This document shows, one piece after another, positions 15,706 to 25,678 of a stretch of DNA of 64,000 bases. Location: the NCBI RefSeq assembly GCF_017991995.1, contig NZ_JAGOPN010000016.1, positions 1 through 64,000 on the forward strand, in the 5' to 3' direction. The notes below the pieces were generated by a model, which saw only the letters and a list, made by a program, of their open reading frames with translations, did not search any database and was not told the origin of the DNA. How positions within the stretch are numbered: the first letter of the stretch is position 1; each line of letters begins with the position of its first letter. The position numbers were made by a program, and so were the translations under genes. The stretch is from Pseudacidovorax sp. (GTDB lineage: Bacteria; Pseudomonadota; Gammaproteobacteria; Burkholderiales; Burkholderiaceae_C).

Positions 15706-16705
15706 GATGAGTCCAGACCCGACGCCCGGTAAATCCACGCTGCTGGCGCAAGTCTCTCGTCTTCGTTTCCGGCATTTGCAGTTCCTCGACATTCTTGGCA
15801 AGACGCGCAATCTGCGGCTGACGGCCGAGCAGATGTACATCACACAACCGGCCGCCACCAAGGTGCTGGTGGACATCGAAGAGATGCTGGAGGCGCGACT
15901 GTTCGATCGCCTGCCACGCGGCATGCAGCCGAATGAACTGGGCCTGTTCACCCTGCGTTATGCGCATTCCGCGCTGGACGGCCACCGCAGGTTCGTGGAC
16001 GAGTTCAGCACCCTGAAGCAGGGCGGCCATGGCCATCTGACGATCGGCGCCATCTCGGGCTCCGCGGCACACCTGCTGATCGCGGCGGTGGCCGAACTGC
16101 AGCGCCTGCGGCCACTGCTGGTGGTGAAGGTGCTGGAACAGAGCAGCGACCAGCTGATCGTGTGGCTGGCCGAACGCAAGATCGACGTGATGATCGGCCG
16201 CTTCACCGACGAGGCCCATCGCGACCAGTTCCGCTACGAGAACCTGAGCGGCGAGACGCTGCAGATCACCGCAGGGGTACACCATCCGTTGCGCGGACCG
16301 AACGCGCCCTCGCTGAGGGAGCTGTCGAACTGGCCGTGGATCCTCTATCCGCCCTCCACGGCGCTGCGCCGGGTGTCGGACGACATCTTCAGCAGCACGG
16401 GCCTCTCGCTCACCTCGGGCATCGTGGAGACGCCGTCCTTCCTCTTCGCCCTGGAGTTGATGCAGAGCACCACGATGCTGTCGCTGCAGCCCGCCGCCCT
16501 GGTGGACAAGTACGTGCGGCGTGGGCTGCTCACGCGCATCGCCGCGGATCTCCCCAACCGCATGCCCGACTTCGGCCTGATCACGCTGCAGGGCGAGCCG
16601 CCCAGCACGGCGGTGCTGGCCTTCATGGACGTGATCCGACACATGGCCAACCGACAGGCCGAGACGACGCCGGCCTCGGACCCGGACCGCACGGCGACTG
16701 GCTGA
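15701..16705 (+). CDS. LysR-family regulator (GbpR-like), likely controlling the xylonate operon
   Basis: A 334-residue LysR-type regulator. The N-terminal helix-turn-helix reads RFRHLQFLDILGKTRNLRLT followed by AEQMYITQPAATKVLVDIEE. An effector-binding domain follows with LTIGAISGSAAHLLIAAVAE. The repertoire resembles the galactose-binding regulator GbpR subgroup, which often sits next to sugar or sugar-acid operons. It is divergent from dctP across 143 bases, the classic LysR layout, so it is inferred to sense xylonate or a related sugar acid. Two close in-frame ATG codons (15701 and 15707) leave the exact start open. Confidence 0.85.
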   Translation: MLMSPDPTPGKSTLLAQVSRLRFRHLQFLDILGKTRNLRLTAEQMYITQPAATKVLVDIEEMLEARLFDRLPRGMQPNELGLFTLRYAHSALDGHRRFVDEFSTLKQGGHGHLTIGAISGSAAHLLIAAVAELQRLRPLLVVKVLEQSSDQLIVWLAERKIDVMIGRFTDEAHRDQFRYENLSGETLQITAGVHHPLRGPNAPSLRELSNWPWILYPPSTALRRVSDDIFSSTGLSLTSGIVETPSFLFALELMQSTTMLSLQPAALVDKYVRRGLLTRIAADLPNRMPDFGLITLQGEPPSTAVLAFMDVIRHMANRQAETTPASDPDRTATG

Positions 16706-16794
16706 GGCACGCCTCCCTAGCAGTTGGACGGGAGCTCGCCAGCCCCGGCACCTGCGCGCGCCGAAGTGGTCATTGCCGCGGACTGCCCGGAGCC

Positions 16795-17466
16795 TTAAGG
16801 TCCTGACACCGGCGCCCGCAGGCCGCCCACGATGAAGTCCACCAGCGCGGCTTCCATGGTCTGCAGGTCTTCGCTCGCGGCCTTCTTGCCTGCAAGGCGT
16901 TGCAGGCGCTGCGCGCGGCCACGGTCGCTGAGCGACAGGACGACGGTGCTGACCATCAGCATGTAGCGCATCGCCATGACGCCGGGTGGAACCTCGGGCA
17001 GGGCCTGCAACAGCGCCGCCACGAACTTCTTGGCCATGGGATCGAAATGCTTGCCCACCACGCGCTCGGTCATGGGCGAGGGCGACAGCCGATGCTTGAG
17101 GATCAGCTGGGCAAGCAGCCGGCCCTCGGTCGATGCCTCCGGTCCAACATAGGGGGCGACGAAGGCTCGCACGATCGCGCTCACCGCGGGCTTGCGCGCG
17201 GCCTGGGCCGCACCCGCCGTGATGGCTTCGAGCGCCATCACCCGCTGCGCATTGAGGCGCTCGGAGAGTTCGCCGAACACCGCCTCCGCCAGGGCCTCGG
17301 TGCTGCCGAAGTGGTAGTGCACCGCGGCGACATTCACGCCCGCATCGGTGGTCAATGCGCGCACCGGCACGCCATCGATGCCGTTCTGTGCGTACAGCTT
17401 GAGCGCCGAATCGATGATCTTCTGCCGGGTGATCCTGTCGGGCGGAAGGCTGCGGGGTGCTGCCAT
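16795..17466 (-). CDS. TetR-family transcriptional regulator
   Basis: A 223-residue TetR repressor. The N-terminal DNA-binding domain is ITRQKIIDSALKLYAQNGID, then NVAAVHYHFGSTEALAEAVF, with the typical YHFGS recognition turn. The ligand-binding half has no diagnostic motif. An in-frame ATG at 17574 would add a Thr-rich, low-complexity 36-residue leader; the shorter form is preferred because family members begin just before the first helix, but neither start has a good ribosome binding site. It is divergent from the Bug-cyclase-hydrolase operon and convergent with the LysR gene. An inverted repeat at 17608-17629 is the likely operator. Confidence 0.85.
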   Translation of the reverse strand: MAAPRSLPPDRITRQKIIDSALKLYAQNGIDGVPVRALTTDAGVNVAAVHYHFGSTEALAEAVFGELSERLNAQRVMALEAITAGAAQAARKPAVSAIVRAFVAPYVGPEASTEGRLLAQLILKHRLSPSPMTERVVGKHFDPMAKKFVAALLQALPEVPPGVMAMRYMLMVSTVVLSLSDRGRAQRLQRLAGKKAASEDLQTMEAALVDFIVGGLRAPVSGP

Positions 17467-17607
17467 GGGCGTGGTCGTGGTGGTCTGGGGTGCCCCGTCA
17501 AGCCAGCGGATGCGGCGTGCAGGCCGCGGCGATTCTGCCTCAGCACCGCGTGCGGCCGGCGGAAGAGAAGTCATCGTCGGACGTGATTCACGCCACTGAA
17601 AACATTT

Positions 17608-17629
17608 GATTGAAACAGGCGTTTGAATC
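17608..17629. promoter_or_regulatory. Probable TetR operator, inverted repeat
   Basis: GATTGAAAC, a 4-base centre, then GTTTGAATC: two 9-base arms matching at 8 of 9 positions. It lies in the divergent gap between the TetR gene and the Bug receptor gene, where a repressor of both promoters would bind. This is seen directly; the link to this TetR protein is inferred from position. Confidence 0.6.
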
Positions 17630-17704
17630 GCCTAGACTGGCGCGGCCGGCCGATGGCTGCGGGACCGGACCCACGCGCCGTAGGCGCCCAGAAGGAGACA
17701 AGCG

Positions 17705-18670
17705 ATGCTGAACCGAAGAGAGGCCCTTGCCGGCCTGGCCGCCGGCCTGGCGGTGCCGATGACGCAGGCTGGGTCAAACCTGCCGGACATGCTGAGGATC
17801 GTGATGCCCTTCCCGGCAGGCGGCGCCCTCGACGGCATGACCCGCATCTTTGCCGACAGCTACCAGAAGGTCACGGGCCGGACCTGCCTTGTCGACAACA
17901 AGCCCGGCGCGGCCACCACCATCGGGGCGGCCGAGGTGTCGCGGGCCCGGCCCGACGGCTCCGTCGTGCTGTGGACCACCGGCGGGCACCTGACCAATGG
18001 CGTGCTGATGAGGAAGCTGCCCTACCACCCCATCGATGGCTTCACGCCGCTGACGATGGTGTATTCCACCTACGGCTTCGCCCTGCTGCACCGGGCCGAC
18101 GGCCCCTTCAACAGCGTGGCCGACTTCGTCGCGGCCGCCAAGAAGCAGCCGGGCAGGTTCAGCTACGCCTCGGCGGGCAACGGCAACACCACCCACGTGG
18201 TGGGCGCACTCTTCGCCAAACAGGCCGGCATCGAGCTCATCCATGTGCCCTACAAGGGCACGCCGCTCACGGACCTGATCAGCGGCGTGGTCGACGTGTC
18301 CTTCATCGCGCCGTCGTCGGTGATGCAGTACATCGAGGCGCGCAAGATCAAGGCGCTGGCCATCACCGGTGCGCAGCGTGCCGACACGCTGCCCAACGTG
18401 CCCACCTTCGCGGAGCTGGGCATGCCCGAGATCGATGTGCCCGCGTGGATCGGCATGCTCGCCCCACCGCGGATGCCGCCCGACGTGCTCGCCGCGCTGT
18501 ACGACGGCGTCGCCAAGACCCTGGCCGATGCCGAGTTCAAGTCGAAGATGGTGGCCTTCGGCAACCAGGTGTCGGGCATGCCGCCGGAGCGCTTCAAGGC
18601 CTACCTGCAGCAGGAATACGCGCGCTACCAGCGCATCCTTCCGCCCCTCGGCATCGAAATGGACGCCTGA
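17705..18670 (+). CDS. Bug-family periplasmic solute receptor (tripartite tricarboxylate transporter type)
   Basis: A 321-residue Bug (TctC-like) receptor. It starts MLNRREAL with a twin-arginine-like leader and an export signal ending near TQAGS. Family landmarks are VMPFPAGGALDGMTR, VDNKPGAATTIGA and the later HVPYKGTPLTDLISG. These proteins bind carboxylates in the periplasm and pass them to TctA/TctB or act as sensors. No TctA or TctB gene is in the window. AGAAGGAGA precedes the ATG. The stop overlaps the next start as ATGA, which ties it to the cyclase and the CocE-type hydrolase. Confidence 0.9.
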   Translation: MLNRREALAGLAAGLAVPMTQAGSNLPDMLRIVMPFPAGGALDGMTRIFADSYQKVTGRTCLVDNKPGAATTIGAAEVSRARPDGSVVLWTTGGHLTNGVLMRKLPYHPIDGFTPLTMVYSTYGFALLHRADGPFNSVADFVAAAKKQPGRFSYASAGNGNTTHVVGALFAKQAGIELIHVPYKGTPLTDLISGVVDVSFIAPSSVMQYIEARKIKALAITGAQRADTLPNVPTFAELGMPEIDVPAWIGMLAPPRMPPDVLAALYDGVAKTLADAEFKSKMVAFGNQVSGMPPERFKAYLQQEYARYQRILPPLGIEMDA

Positions 18671-19443
18671 TGTTCAAGCGCATCGTGGACCTCTCCATCT
18701 ACCTGGAGAACGACGTCATCTCCGACCCGCCGGCCTTCGCGCCGCGGATCCATTACATGGACCACCAGCAGAGCTTCAGCAGGCTGTCGCAGTTCTTTCC
18801 CGGCCTCAGGCCCGGGGACCTGCCCGATGGCGAGGCCTGGGCGGTGGAGAAGGTCGAACTCAGCACCCACAACGGCACGCACCTGGATGCGCCCTGGCAC
18901 TTCGCATCGACCATGAACCAGGGCGAGCCCGCGATCACCATCGACCAAGTGCCGCTGGAATGGTGCATGCAGCCCGGCGTGAAGCTGGACTTCAGGCATT
19001 TCGAGGACGGCTACATCGTCCAGCCCGGCGACGTGCAGGCCGAGCTGGACCGGATCGGCCACACGCTGCAGCCGCTGGAGATCGTGATGATCAACACCCG
19101 CGCGGGCAGCCGCTACGGCCAGCCCGACTTCGTGCAGGCGGGCTGCGGCATGGGCTATGCGGCCACCATGTATCTGCTGGAGCGCGGCATCCGCGTGACC
19201 GGCACCGATGCCTGGAGCTGGGACGCGCCCTTCGAGTACACCGCCGAGCGCTACCGGCGGGACGGCGATGCGGCCATCATCTGGGAAGGCGACAAAGCCG
19301 GCCGCGACATCGGCTATTGCCACCTCGAGAAGCTGCACAACCTCGAGGCCTTGCCGCCCGATGGCTTCTTCGTGTCCTGCTTTCCGGCCAAGGTCCGTGG
19401 CGGCTCGGCCGGCTGGACCCGCGCCGTGGCGCTGTTTCAGTGA
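18670..19443 (+). CDS. Cyclase-family metal-dependent hydrolase (kynurenine formamidase-like)
   Basis: A 257-residue protein of the cyclase superfamily. The signature HNGTHLDAPWHF carries the metal-binding histidines and aspartate, and DLSIYLENDVISDPP is the usual N-terminal strand. Members hydrolyse cyclic or linear amides and esters, such as N-formylkynurenine or isatin. The gene is translationally coupled to the preceding Bug receptor and followed 15 bases later by a CocE/NonD hydrolase. That pairing suggests stepwise hydrolysis of an imported amide or ester. The actual substrate is unknown. Confidence 0.85.
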   Translation: MFKRIVDLSIYLENDVISDPPAFAPRIHYMDHQQSFSRLSQFFPGLRPGDLPDGEAWAVEKVELSTHNGTHLDAPWHFASTMNQGEPAITIDQVPLEWCMQPGVKLDFRHFEDGYIVQPGDVQAELDRIGHTLQPLEIVMINTRAGSRYGQPDFVQAGCGMGYAATMYLLERGIRVTGTDAWSWDAPFEYTAERYRRDGDAAIIWEGDKAGRDIGYCHLEKLHNLEALPPDGFFVSCFPAKVRGGSAGWTRAVALFQ

Positions 19444-19458
19444 GGAGACCGGCCCGCG

Positions 19459-21149
19459 ATGATCGTCGAGAAGAACGTCAGCATCCGTCTGCAGGACGGC
19501 ACTGAACTCAAGGCCAACGTGTTCCGTCCGGAGGGCGGGGCGCCGGTGCCCGTGCTCATGACGCACGGTCCCTATGGCAAGGACCTGCATTTCGAGGATG
19601 GCTTCAAGCCGCAGTGGGACGAGCTCAAGCGGCTCTACCGGGCCTGGACACCGAAGGCAGCACCGGCCGCTATCTGCGCTGGGAGGTGGCCGACCCGGAG
19701 CGCTGGGTGCCCTGGGGCTATGCCCTGGTGGTGGTGGACAGCCGGGGCGCGGGCGAGTCGCCCGGCAAGCTCTGGGTCTGGTCGCCACAGGAAACACGCG
19801 ACTATGCCGAGTGCATCGAATGGGTGGGCACCCAGCCCTGGTGCAGCGGCAAGGTCGGCCTGCTGGGCATCTCGTACTACGCCATGAACCAATGGCAGGT
19901 GGCCGCGCTGCGGCCGTCACACCTGGCCGCCATGTGCCCGTGGGAAGGCGCCAGCGACCTATACCGCGACGCCAGCCACCATGGCGGTATCTTCGGCAAC
20001 TTCTTCTTCGAGTTCTGGTTCCCCAAGCAGATCCTGTCGGTTCAGAACGGCCATGCGGCCAGCCCCTTCGTCGACCGCGAGACCGAGATGCAGATGACCG
20101 GCGCGTTGCTCAGCCGCGAGCAGGTCGAGGCCAACCGCGTCGACGTGATCGAGGAGTTCCGCTCGCATCCCTTCGAGGACGACTGGTACCGCGCCCGCAC
20201 GGCGCGGCTGGCAGACATCGAGGTGCCGCTGCTGTCGGCCGGCAACTGGGGCGGCATGGGCCTGCACCTGCGCGGCAACGTCGAGGGCTTCCTGGGCGCC
20301 GGCTCTCGGCAGAAGTGGCTGCAGATGCACGGCGGGACGCACTGGGAGTCCTTCTACCTGCCGCAGTACGTGCAGATGCAGAAGCGCTTCTTCGACCACT
20401 TCCTCAAGGGCGAGGCCAACGGCTGGGACGCGCAGCCGCCCCTGCTGCTGGAGGTGCGGCATCCTGACCACTTCGAGCAGCGGGCCGAGAACGAATGGCC
20501 GCTGGCACGTACGCAGTGGACGCCGCTTTACCTGGACGCACAGACGCTTACGTTGTCTGCGGCCCCCGTCGCGACTGCGGCGGAGACAAGCTACCGGGCG
20601 CCGGGGAGCGGTGTGCAGTTCACCAGCGCGCCGATGGCCGTGGCCAGCGAGTTCACCGGGCCGGTGTCGCTGGTGCTGTGGGTGCGCGCCACCTGCACCG
20701 ACATGGACCTGTTCGTGACCCTGCGCGCCTATGCGCCGGACGGCCAGGAGGTGCTGTTCCGCGGCGCGACCGATCCGCAGGTGCCGGTGGCGCAAGGCTG
20801 GCTGCGGGTGTCGCACCGCCGGACGGACCCGGCCCGGTCACGACCGGGCCGGCCCTTCCACACGCACACCGAGGCCGAGCCCATGGTGCCCGGCACCGAC
20901 TACCGCGTGGAGGTGGAGATCTGGCCCACCTCCATCGTGCTGCCCGCGGGCTACCGACTGGCAGTGCGCGTGGATGCGCAGGACTTCGAGCGGGAGGGCG
21001 CCACAGGGCCGCGCAAGGGATCGGGGCCCTTCCTGCACACGGACCGCAGCGACCGGCCGGCCGCGATCTTCCACGGGGAGAACACGCTGTTGACCGGTGG
21101 GCGGTATGACTCGCATCTGATGCTGCCGCTTGTTCCGGCGGTGTGCTGA
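19459..21149 (+). pseudogene. CocE/NonD-family hydrolase, interrupted by a frameshift
   Basis: The frame starting at the ATG at 19459 (behind GAGGAGA) reads VRNA-free family sequence through HGPYGKDLHF and DELKRLY. It then shifts near 19638 into another frame that continues as PGLDTEGSTGRYLRWEVADP. One missing C in TACCGGG explains the shift. The second part holds the nucleophile motif GLLGISYYAMNQ of the X-Pro dipeptidyl-peptidase/cocaine-esterase family, and its C-terminal jelly-roll domain ends at 21149. Repaired, the protein would be about 563 residues, which is normal. It is either a recent pseudogene or a sequencing error. No slippery heptamer suggesting programmed shifting was seen. 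Confidence 0.8.
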
Positions 21150-21221
21150 AGAATAACGAAAAGACCTGAATAGTCTGGCATGCACGAGGCCGCGTACGCG
21201 GATTTCAGTGAATGCTCGCCC

Positions 21222-21345
21222 TCAGTACAACGCAACACACCCGTGTCGCCGGATCTCCTCTTCCAGCCAGTGCAGCGTGTGTGTGAGATCTGTGTTCGCG
21301 GCCAACATACGGTCAGCTGGGTAATCCGCGACTTCTGCACTCGGC
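21222..21345 (-). other. Possible degraded coding remnant between hydrolase and helicase
   Basis: This minus-strand frame reads EVADYPADRMLAANTDLTHT then LHWLEEEIRRHG before a stop at 21222. Composition is less GC-rich than the neighbours and the peptide looks protein-like, with an amphipathic helix. No start with a ribosome binding site or family match was found. It may be the 3' end of a lost gene or simply chance. The rest of 21150-21406 shows nothing recognisable. Confidence 0.2.
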
Positions 21346-21406
21346 GCCCGTTCTAGTCTGCAGATGATTGCTGGTGCGCGAGCCAATGCCAAGGCTGGTC
21401 GTCTTC

Positions 21407-23215
21407 CTAGCCTCCTTCTCCCGCCAACGACCGTCCAAACTCTCCATCCCCCGCCACCGTCACCACCAGCTTCTGCGTCGCCCGCGTCGCTGCCACATAG
21501 AACAGGCGGGCCTCCGCAGCCACGTCCTCCCCCTCCCGTGGCATGCGGCCGACGCCCGCAACGGCGACCACCGGAAACTCCAGCCCCTTGCTGGCATGCA
21601 TGGTCATTACCTTGATGCTGTCGGCCAGTGGGTCGAAGTCGCCGGAGCGGCGGCGCACCCGGTGCGGGAGTTTGCGCTGCCATAGTGCTCGGTCGCACTG
21701 GTCCATGGCCTCGTGATCACGGCACAGGATGGCCATGTCGCCCCAAGCGTGCCCTTCTTCATGTGCGGCGGCCAGCAGTTCGGCGATCTTGCCTGGCTCG
21801 TCGCGCGGTGACGGCAGCCGCACGATCAAGGACGGTTGTCCGTCGCGCCCGCAGCTGATGGGTTGCACCAGGGGCACGCCGTCGTCGTCCTGCGCATCGG
21901 GCTGAAGAAAATCTGCCGCGACGCGGTTGGCGGTCTGCAGGATCTGCCGGGTGTTGCGGTAGTTGATCTTGAGGATGGTCGTGCGCCCCGCCGCTTGAAT
22001 GCCCACGCTCTTGAAGCTGAAGCCGCGTGCCTTGCTCTTGCCGTAGATGTTCTGCGCGCTGTCGTATAGCACCAGCAGGCTGTTGGTATCGGGGTCCACC
22101 ATCTGCGCGACAAGCTTGAACCACTCGGGCCGGAAGTCGTGGCCTTCGTCGATCATGACGGCCTGGTACTGGGCCGGCGGAATCTGGTGGCGCTCCACAC
22201 CGCGGATCACGAAATCCACCATGCGGTCGAACATGTCGTGTCCCTGCGCGGGCACGGGCTGCCCATAGGCGACGAGCTGCTGGCGGCACCATCGGTGGAA
22301 GTTGCGCACGTGCACCCGGTGCTCCAGGCCCTTGAGTGCGAATAGGGCCGCCAGCTTGACGGCCAGCGGCTCGTTGTAGCAAAGAACGAGGATGGGCTTG
22401 GCCGAGGGCGCCTGGGCTAAATGCTCGGCGCGGTAGCCCAGGATCATGGTCTTGCCAGAGCCGGCCACGCCATGGATCACCCGGTGGCCCTCGCCCAGGC
22501 TGCGGGCCAACTGCTCCTGCTGCAGATCCATGACCCGCATGATGTCTGGCAGTTCTTCCGAGTCGGCCGGCAGCAGACTGCCCTGCACGGGCACCCGCAC
22601 TTCCGGGAACATGATCCAGCGGACGCGGTCGAGCTGCGGCATCGACATTGCATGGCCGAAGCTGTGCGGAAACATGTCCCACAAGCGCTTCTGTAGAGCC
22701 TCCGGCTCAGCGGATTCGAGCATCTCGTCCTTGCATATCACCAGATGCGCATCGATGGTCTGGTCCAAGCCCGACTGCTCGAACTGCTTGCGCGTGATGT
22801 TGGTGAAGACCACGCCGCTGCCCCACGGAAAGGCCAACTTGCCGGCGTGCGGTCCATCGGCATGCACGAGCTGAGGATCGCGCTCCAGCGCATGGACGAC
22901 CTGGATGGCGCAGTGGCGCGCCTGCAGTGCAGGGTTGGCAACGACCTTGGGCCGGCCATCCACGAGCAGCGTCCAAGCCTGGCGGTTCGCCTCCTGCACG
23001 GTATCGATGCGCCAGTCCTTGGTTTCGAGGATCAGGATGCCCCGGCGCGGATGGATCACCACGAAATCCGGATGCGTCTGCTTGGGGCCGACGGGCACGT
23101 CGTACCAAAGTAGGTAGTCGTCGTCGAGCTTCTGCTCCAGGCGCTCGGCCAAGCGGCGCTCGCCAGCGGTCATGCGCCCGGCGCAGGCGCCTATGGCAGG
23201 GATCAGTACGGCCAC
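21407..23215 (-). CDS. NERD-domain UvrD-like helicase
   Basis: A 602-residue protein that joins two parts. Residues about 20-130 form a NERD nuclease-related domain with the PDFVVIHPRRGILILETKDW block, containing the D and ExK residues of PD-(D/E)xK folds. A superfamily 1 helicase follows: Walker A GVAGSGKT near residue 254, Walker B VMIDEGHDF near 355, and the UvrD C-terminal motif MTMHASKGLEF near 538. Such proteins act on DNA and some related fusions occur in defence islands. It stands alone here, starts at a GTG, and has no obvious operon partner. A role in phage defence or repair is possible but unproven. Confidence 0.85.
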   Translation of the reverse strand: MAVLIPAIGACAGRMTAGERRLAERLEQKLDDDYLLWYDVPVGPKQTHPDFVVIHPRRGILILETKDWRIDTVQEANRQAWTLLVDGRPKVVANPALQARHCAIQVVHALERDPQLVHADGPHAGKLAFPWGSGVVFTNITRKQFEQSGLDQTIDAHLVICKDEMLESAEPEALQKRLWDMFPHSFGHAMSMPQLDRVRWIMFPEVRVPVQGSLLPADSEELPDIMRVMDLQQEQLARSLGEGHRVIHGVAGSGKTMILGYRAEHLAQAPSAKPILVLCYNEPLAVKLAALFALKGLEHRVHVRNFHRWCRQQLVAYGQPVPAQGHDMFDRMVDFVIRGVERHQIPPAQYQAVMIDEGHDFRPEWFKLVAQMVDPDTNSLLVLYDSAQNIYGKSKARGFSFKSVGIQAAGRTTILKINYRNTRQILQTANRVAADFLQPDAQDDDGVPLVQPISCGRDGQPSLIVRLPSPRDEPGKIAELLAAAHEEGHAWGDMAILCRDHEAMDQCDRALWQRKLPHRVRRRSGDFDPLADSIKVMTMHASKGLEFPVVAVAGVGRMPREGEDVAAEARLFYVAATRATQKLVVTVAGDGEFGRSLAGEGG

Positions 23216-23445
23216 ATCTGTCTATGCTCCATGCCGTCGAGGATACGGCAGGCCGGTCGCCCTCGGGCCGGGCATTCGGTGGGTCGAAGTCGTGCTGGAA
23301 GAGCATGCCTTACTCGTTTTCCGCATGACCACCTGCGAAGACGGTCGTTCGCAGCAGCAGGACCTCTCACCAGAATCGATGCCATCGACAGCTAACCCCC
23401 GCCACTGACCGATGGCGCCGCGCCAGCCGCGATGCCCTGGTCCCG

Positions 23446-24039
23446 ATGCCCATGCCTCCCGTCCTCCTCATCGCCGGCAGCCCTTCGGCACCTTCCCGTT
23501 CCACCGCCTTGCTGCTTGCCGTGGCCGACCGGCTCGCGCAGCGCGATGTGGAGGCGCGGCTGCTGCAGGTGCGCGACCTGCCCGCCGTATCGCTGCTGGC
23601 GGCCGATGTGTCGGCACCGGCGATCGCGCAGGCCGTGGCCGCGCTGGCCGAGGCGCCGGCCATCGTGGTGGCCACGCCGGTCTACAAGGCCGCCTACAGC
23701 GGCCTGCTCAAGACCTTTCTGGACCTGCTGCCGCAGACGGCGCTCAAGGGCAAGACGGTGCTGCCGCTGGCCACGGGCGGCAGTCCGCACCACATGCTGG
23801 CGCTCGACTACGCGCTGCGGCCCGTGCTGCAGTCGCTGGGCGCCCGGCACATCCTGCCCGGCGTGTATGCCAGCGATGCGCAGGTGACGCTGGTGCCCGA
23901 GGGCGCCTACCACCTGCAGGAAGAGCTGGATGCACGCCTGGCCGAGGCCGTGCAGACGCTGGCCGCCGAAGGGCTGAACCTGCCGCCGCAGCGCGGCTTC
24001 GCGCCGGTGGCCTTCAGCAGCGTGCGATGTAGCGTGTGA
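23446..24039 (+). CDS. ssuE: NADPH-dependent FMN reductase of sulfonate utilisation
   Basis: A 197-residue flavodoxin-fold reductase. It opens with the phosphate-binding loop [14 protein letters not shown] and has the flavin contact [20 protein letters not shown] typical of SsuE. The enzyme makes FMNH2 with NAD(P)H and hands it to the monooxygenase SsuD. It is first in the locus ssuE-ssuD-ssuC-ssuA-ssuB. The N-terminus has two nearby ATG codons (23446 and 23452). No clear promoter was recognised in the preceding 230 bases. Confidence 0.9.
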   Translation: MPMPPVLLIAGSPSAPSRSTALLLAVADRLAQRDVEARLLQVRDLPAVSLLAADVSAPAIAQAVAALAEAPAIVVATPVYKAAYSGLLKTFLDLLPQTALKGKTVLPLATGGSPHHMLALDYALRPVLQSLGARHILPGVYASDAQVTLVPEGAYHLQEELDARLAEAVQTLAAEGLNLPPQRGFAPVAFSSVRCSV

Positions 24040-24153
24040 CGCCACTCGGGCGGCGCCGTCGCCGTCCTGCCTTTCTTCCCCTCCCATTGCTCTCGTGCGA
24101 TGGCTGCCGCTGGCGGCCTGGGCTGTCGCACGCCATCCAACGACGAGATCGCC

Positions 24154-24432
24154 ATGAGCCTTCCTGCCCTGCGGCGCGCCGACGCCGAGCCGATCCATCC
24201 CCTGTTGCAAGACCGCCATCGCGCGCTCTCGCAGACCGCCCTTCGCATCATCGGCGTCACCGCCCTGGCCTGGGGCGTACGCCTGGCCGACGCACAGACG
24301 GCCCGGGGGCCTGTCGCGGGTGCCAGGCCCGGCGCGCTGAATGCACTCCAGCGTCTGCGCAGCGCTGCGGGCGCCGGCAAGCCCCGGCGCGTGCGGCTCG
24401 TGCCCGCGGCCTTGCTCGCGCATTCCTGGTGA
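24154..24432 (+). CDS. Hypothetical small protein between ssuE and ssuD
   Basis: A 92-codon frame from [14 protein letters not shown] hydrophobic stretch ([20 protein letters not shown]) looks like a weak export signal or membrane anchor, followed by a basic tail. No family is recognised. It fills most of the 446-base gap between ssuE and ssuD (24040-24485), where no other element was seen. Because GC-rich DNA yields many chance frames, it may be spurious. Confidence 0.3.
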   Translation: MSLPALRRADAEPIHPLLQDRHRALSQTALRIIGVTALAWGVRLADAQTARGPVAGARPGALNALQRLRSAAGAGKPRRVRLVPAALLAHSW

Positions 24433-24485
24433 CGGGCGCCGCCTCGTCCGCCTGTGTGCCCACGACCCATCACCGACTTCCTCCC

Positions 24486-25664
24486 ATGAGCCTCCAGCTG
24501 TTCTGGTTCCTTCCCACCCATGGCGACAGCCGCTATCTCGGCAGCACCGAGGGCGCGCGGCGGGTCGATCTCGCCTACCTGCAGCAGATTGCGGGCGCGG
24601 CCGATTCGCTCGGTTATGAAGGCGTGCTGATTCCCACTGGCCGCTCCTGCGAAGACCCGTGGGTGGTCGCGTCGAGCCTGATCGGCGCCACGCGCCGGCT
24701 CAAGTTCCTGGTGGCGGTGCGTCCCGGGTTGCACCAGCCCTCGCTGGCGGCGCGCATGGCCGCGACCTTCGACCGCCTTAGCGGCGGGCGCCTTCTGATC
24801 AATCTGGTCACCGGCGGCGACCGGGCCGAGCTGGAGGCCGACGGCGTCTTCCTGGACCATGCCGAGCGCTATGGGCAGTCGGCCGAATTCATCCGCGTGT
24901 GGCGCGAGATCGTGGCACGCAGCCATGGCGGCGAGGCCTTCGACTTCGATGGTCGCTATGTGCAGGTCAAGGGGGCTCGACTGGTGTTTCCGCCCGTGCA
25001 GCGGCCGCATCCGCCGGTATGGTTCGGCGGCTCGTCCGAGGCGGCGCATGAACTCGCCGCCGAGCAGGTCGAGCGCTACCTCAGCTGGGGCGAACCGCCC
25101 GCGGAGGTGGCGCGCAAGCTGGCCGATGTGCGGGCGCGGGCCGAACGTCACGGCCGCCAGGTCGAGTTCGGCATCCGCCTGCACGTGATCGTGCGCGAGA
25201 CCGAGGACGAGGCCTGGCAGGCCGCCGATGCGCTCATCAGCCGGGTGGACGACGCCACCATCGCCAAGGCCCAGGAGGCACTGGGCCGCATGGATTCCGA
25301 AGGCCAGCGCCGCATGGCCGCGCTGCATGGCCGCGGCGCCAACCGCAGCCGCGAGGCCCTGGAGATCAGCCCCAACCTGTGGGCGGGCGTGGGCTTGGTG
25401 CGCAGTGGCGCAGGCACCGCGCTGGTGGGCAATCCGCAGCAGGTGGCCGCGCGCATCCGCGAGTACGCCGACCTGGGCATCGATGCCTTCATCTTCTCGG
25501 GCTATCCGCACCTTGAGGAGGCCTATCGCTTCGCCGAGCTGGTGTTCCCGCTGCTGCCGCGCGATGTGCAGGCCCGCGTGGGGGAGGGCGCACGGGCCGG
25601 CGGGCCATTGGGCGAGGTGGTCGCCAATGTCGATGCGCCCTCGCGGCTGCGTGCGCAGGGCTGA
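24486..25664 (+). CDS. ssuD: FMNH2-dependent alkanesulfonate monooxygenase
   Basis: A 392-residue luciferase-fold enzyme matching SsuD. Landmarks are [14 protein letters not shown] at the N-terminus, [14 protein letters not shown] with the conserved cysteine, and the flavin-site block [16 protein letters not shown]. It splits the carbon-sulfur bond of alkanesulfonates to give an aldehyde and sulfite, using FMNH2 from SsuE and O2. The length is as expected. The next gene, ssuC, follows after 14 bases, so they are co-transcribed. Expression is normally induced by sulfate starvation, but no regulator gene is present here. Confidence 0.95.
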   Translation: MSLQLFWFLPTHGDSRYLGSTEGARRVDLAYLQQIAGAADSLGYEGVLIPTGRSCEDPWVVASSLIGATRRLKFLVAVRPGLHQPSLAARMAATFDRLSGGRLLINLVTGGDRAELEADGVFLDHAERYGQSAEFIRVWREIVARSHGGEAFDFDGRYVQVKGARLVFPPVQRPHPPVWFGGSSEAAHELAAEQVERYLSWGEPPAEVARKLADVRARAERHGRQVEFGIRLHVIVRETEDEAWQAADALISRVDDATIAKAQEALGRMDSEGQRRMAALHGRGANRSREALEISPNLWAGVGLVRSGAGTALVGNPQQVAARIREYADLGIDAFIFSGYPHLEEAYRFAELVFPLLPRDVQARVGEGARAGGPLGEVVANVDAPSRLRAQG

Positions 25665-25678
25665 GCAGAAAGACGCCC

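Noticed and set aside
19600-19660. Programmed ribosomal frameshift in the CocE-type gene
   Set aside because: No slippery heptamer or downstream pseudoknot was seen; a missing C is the simpler explanation.
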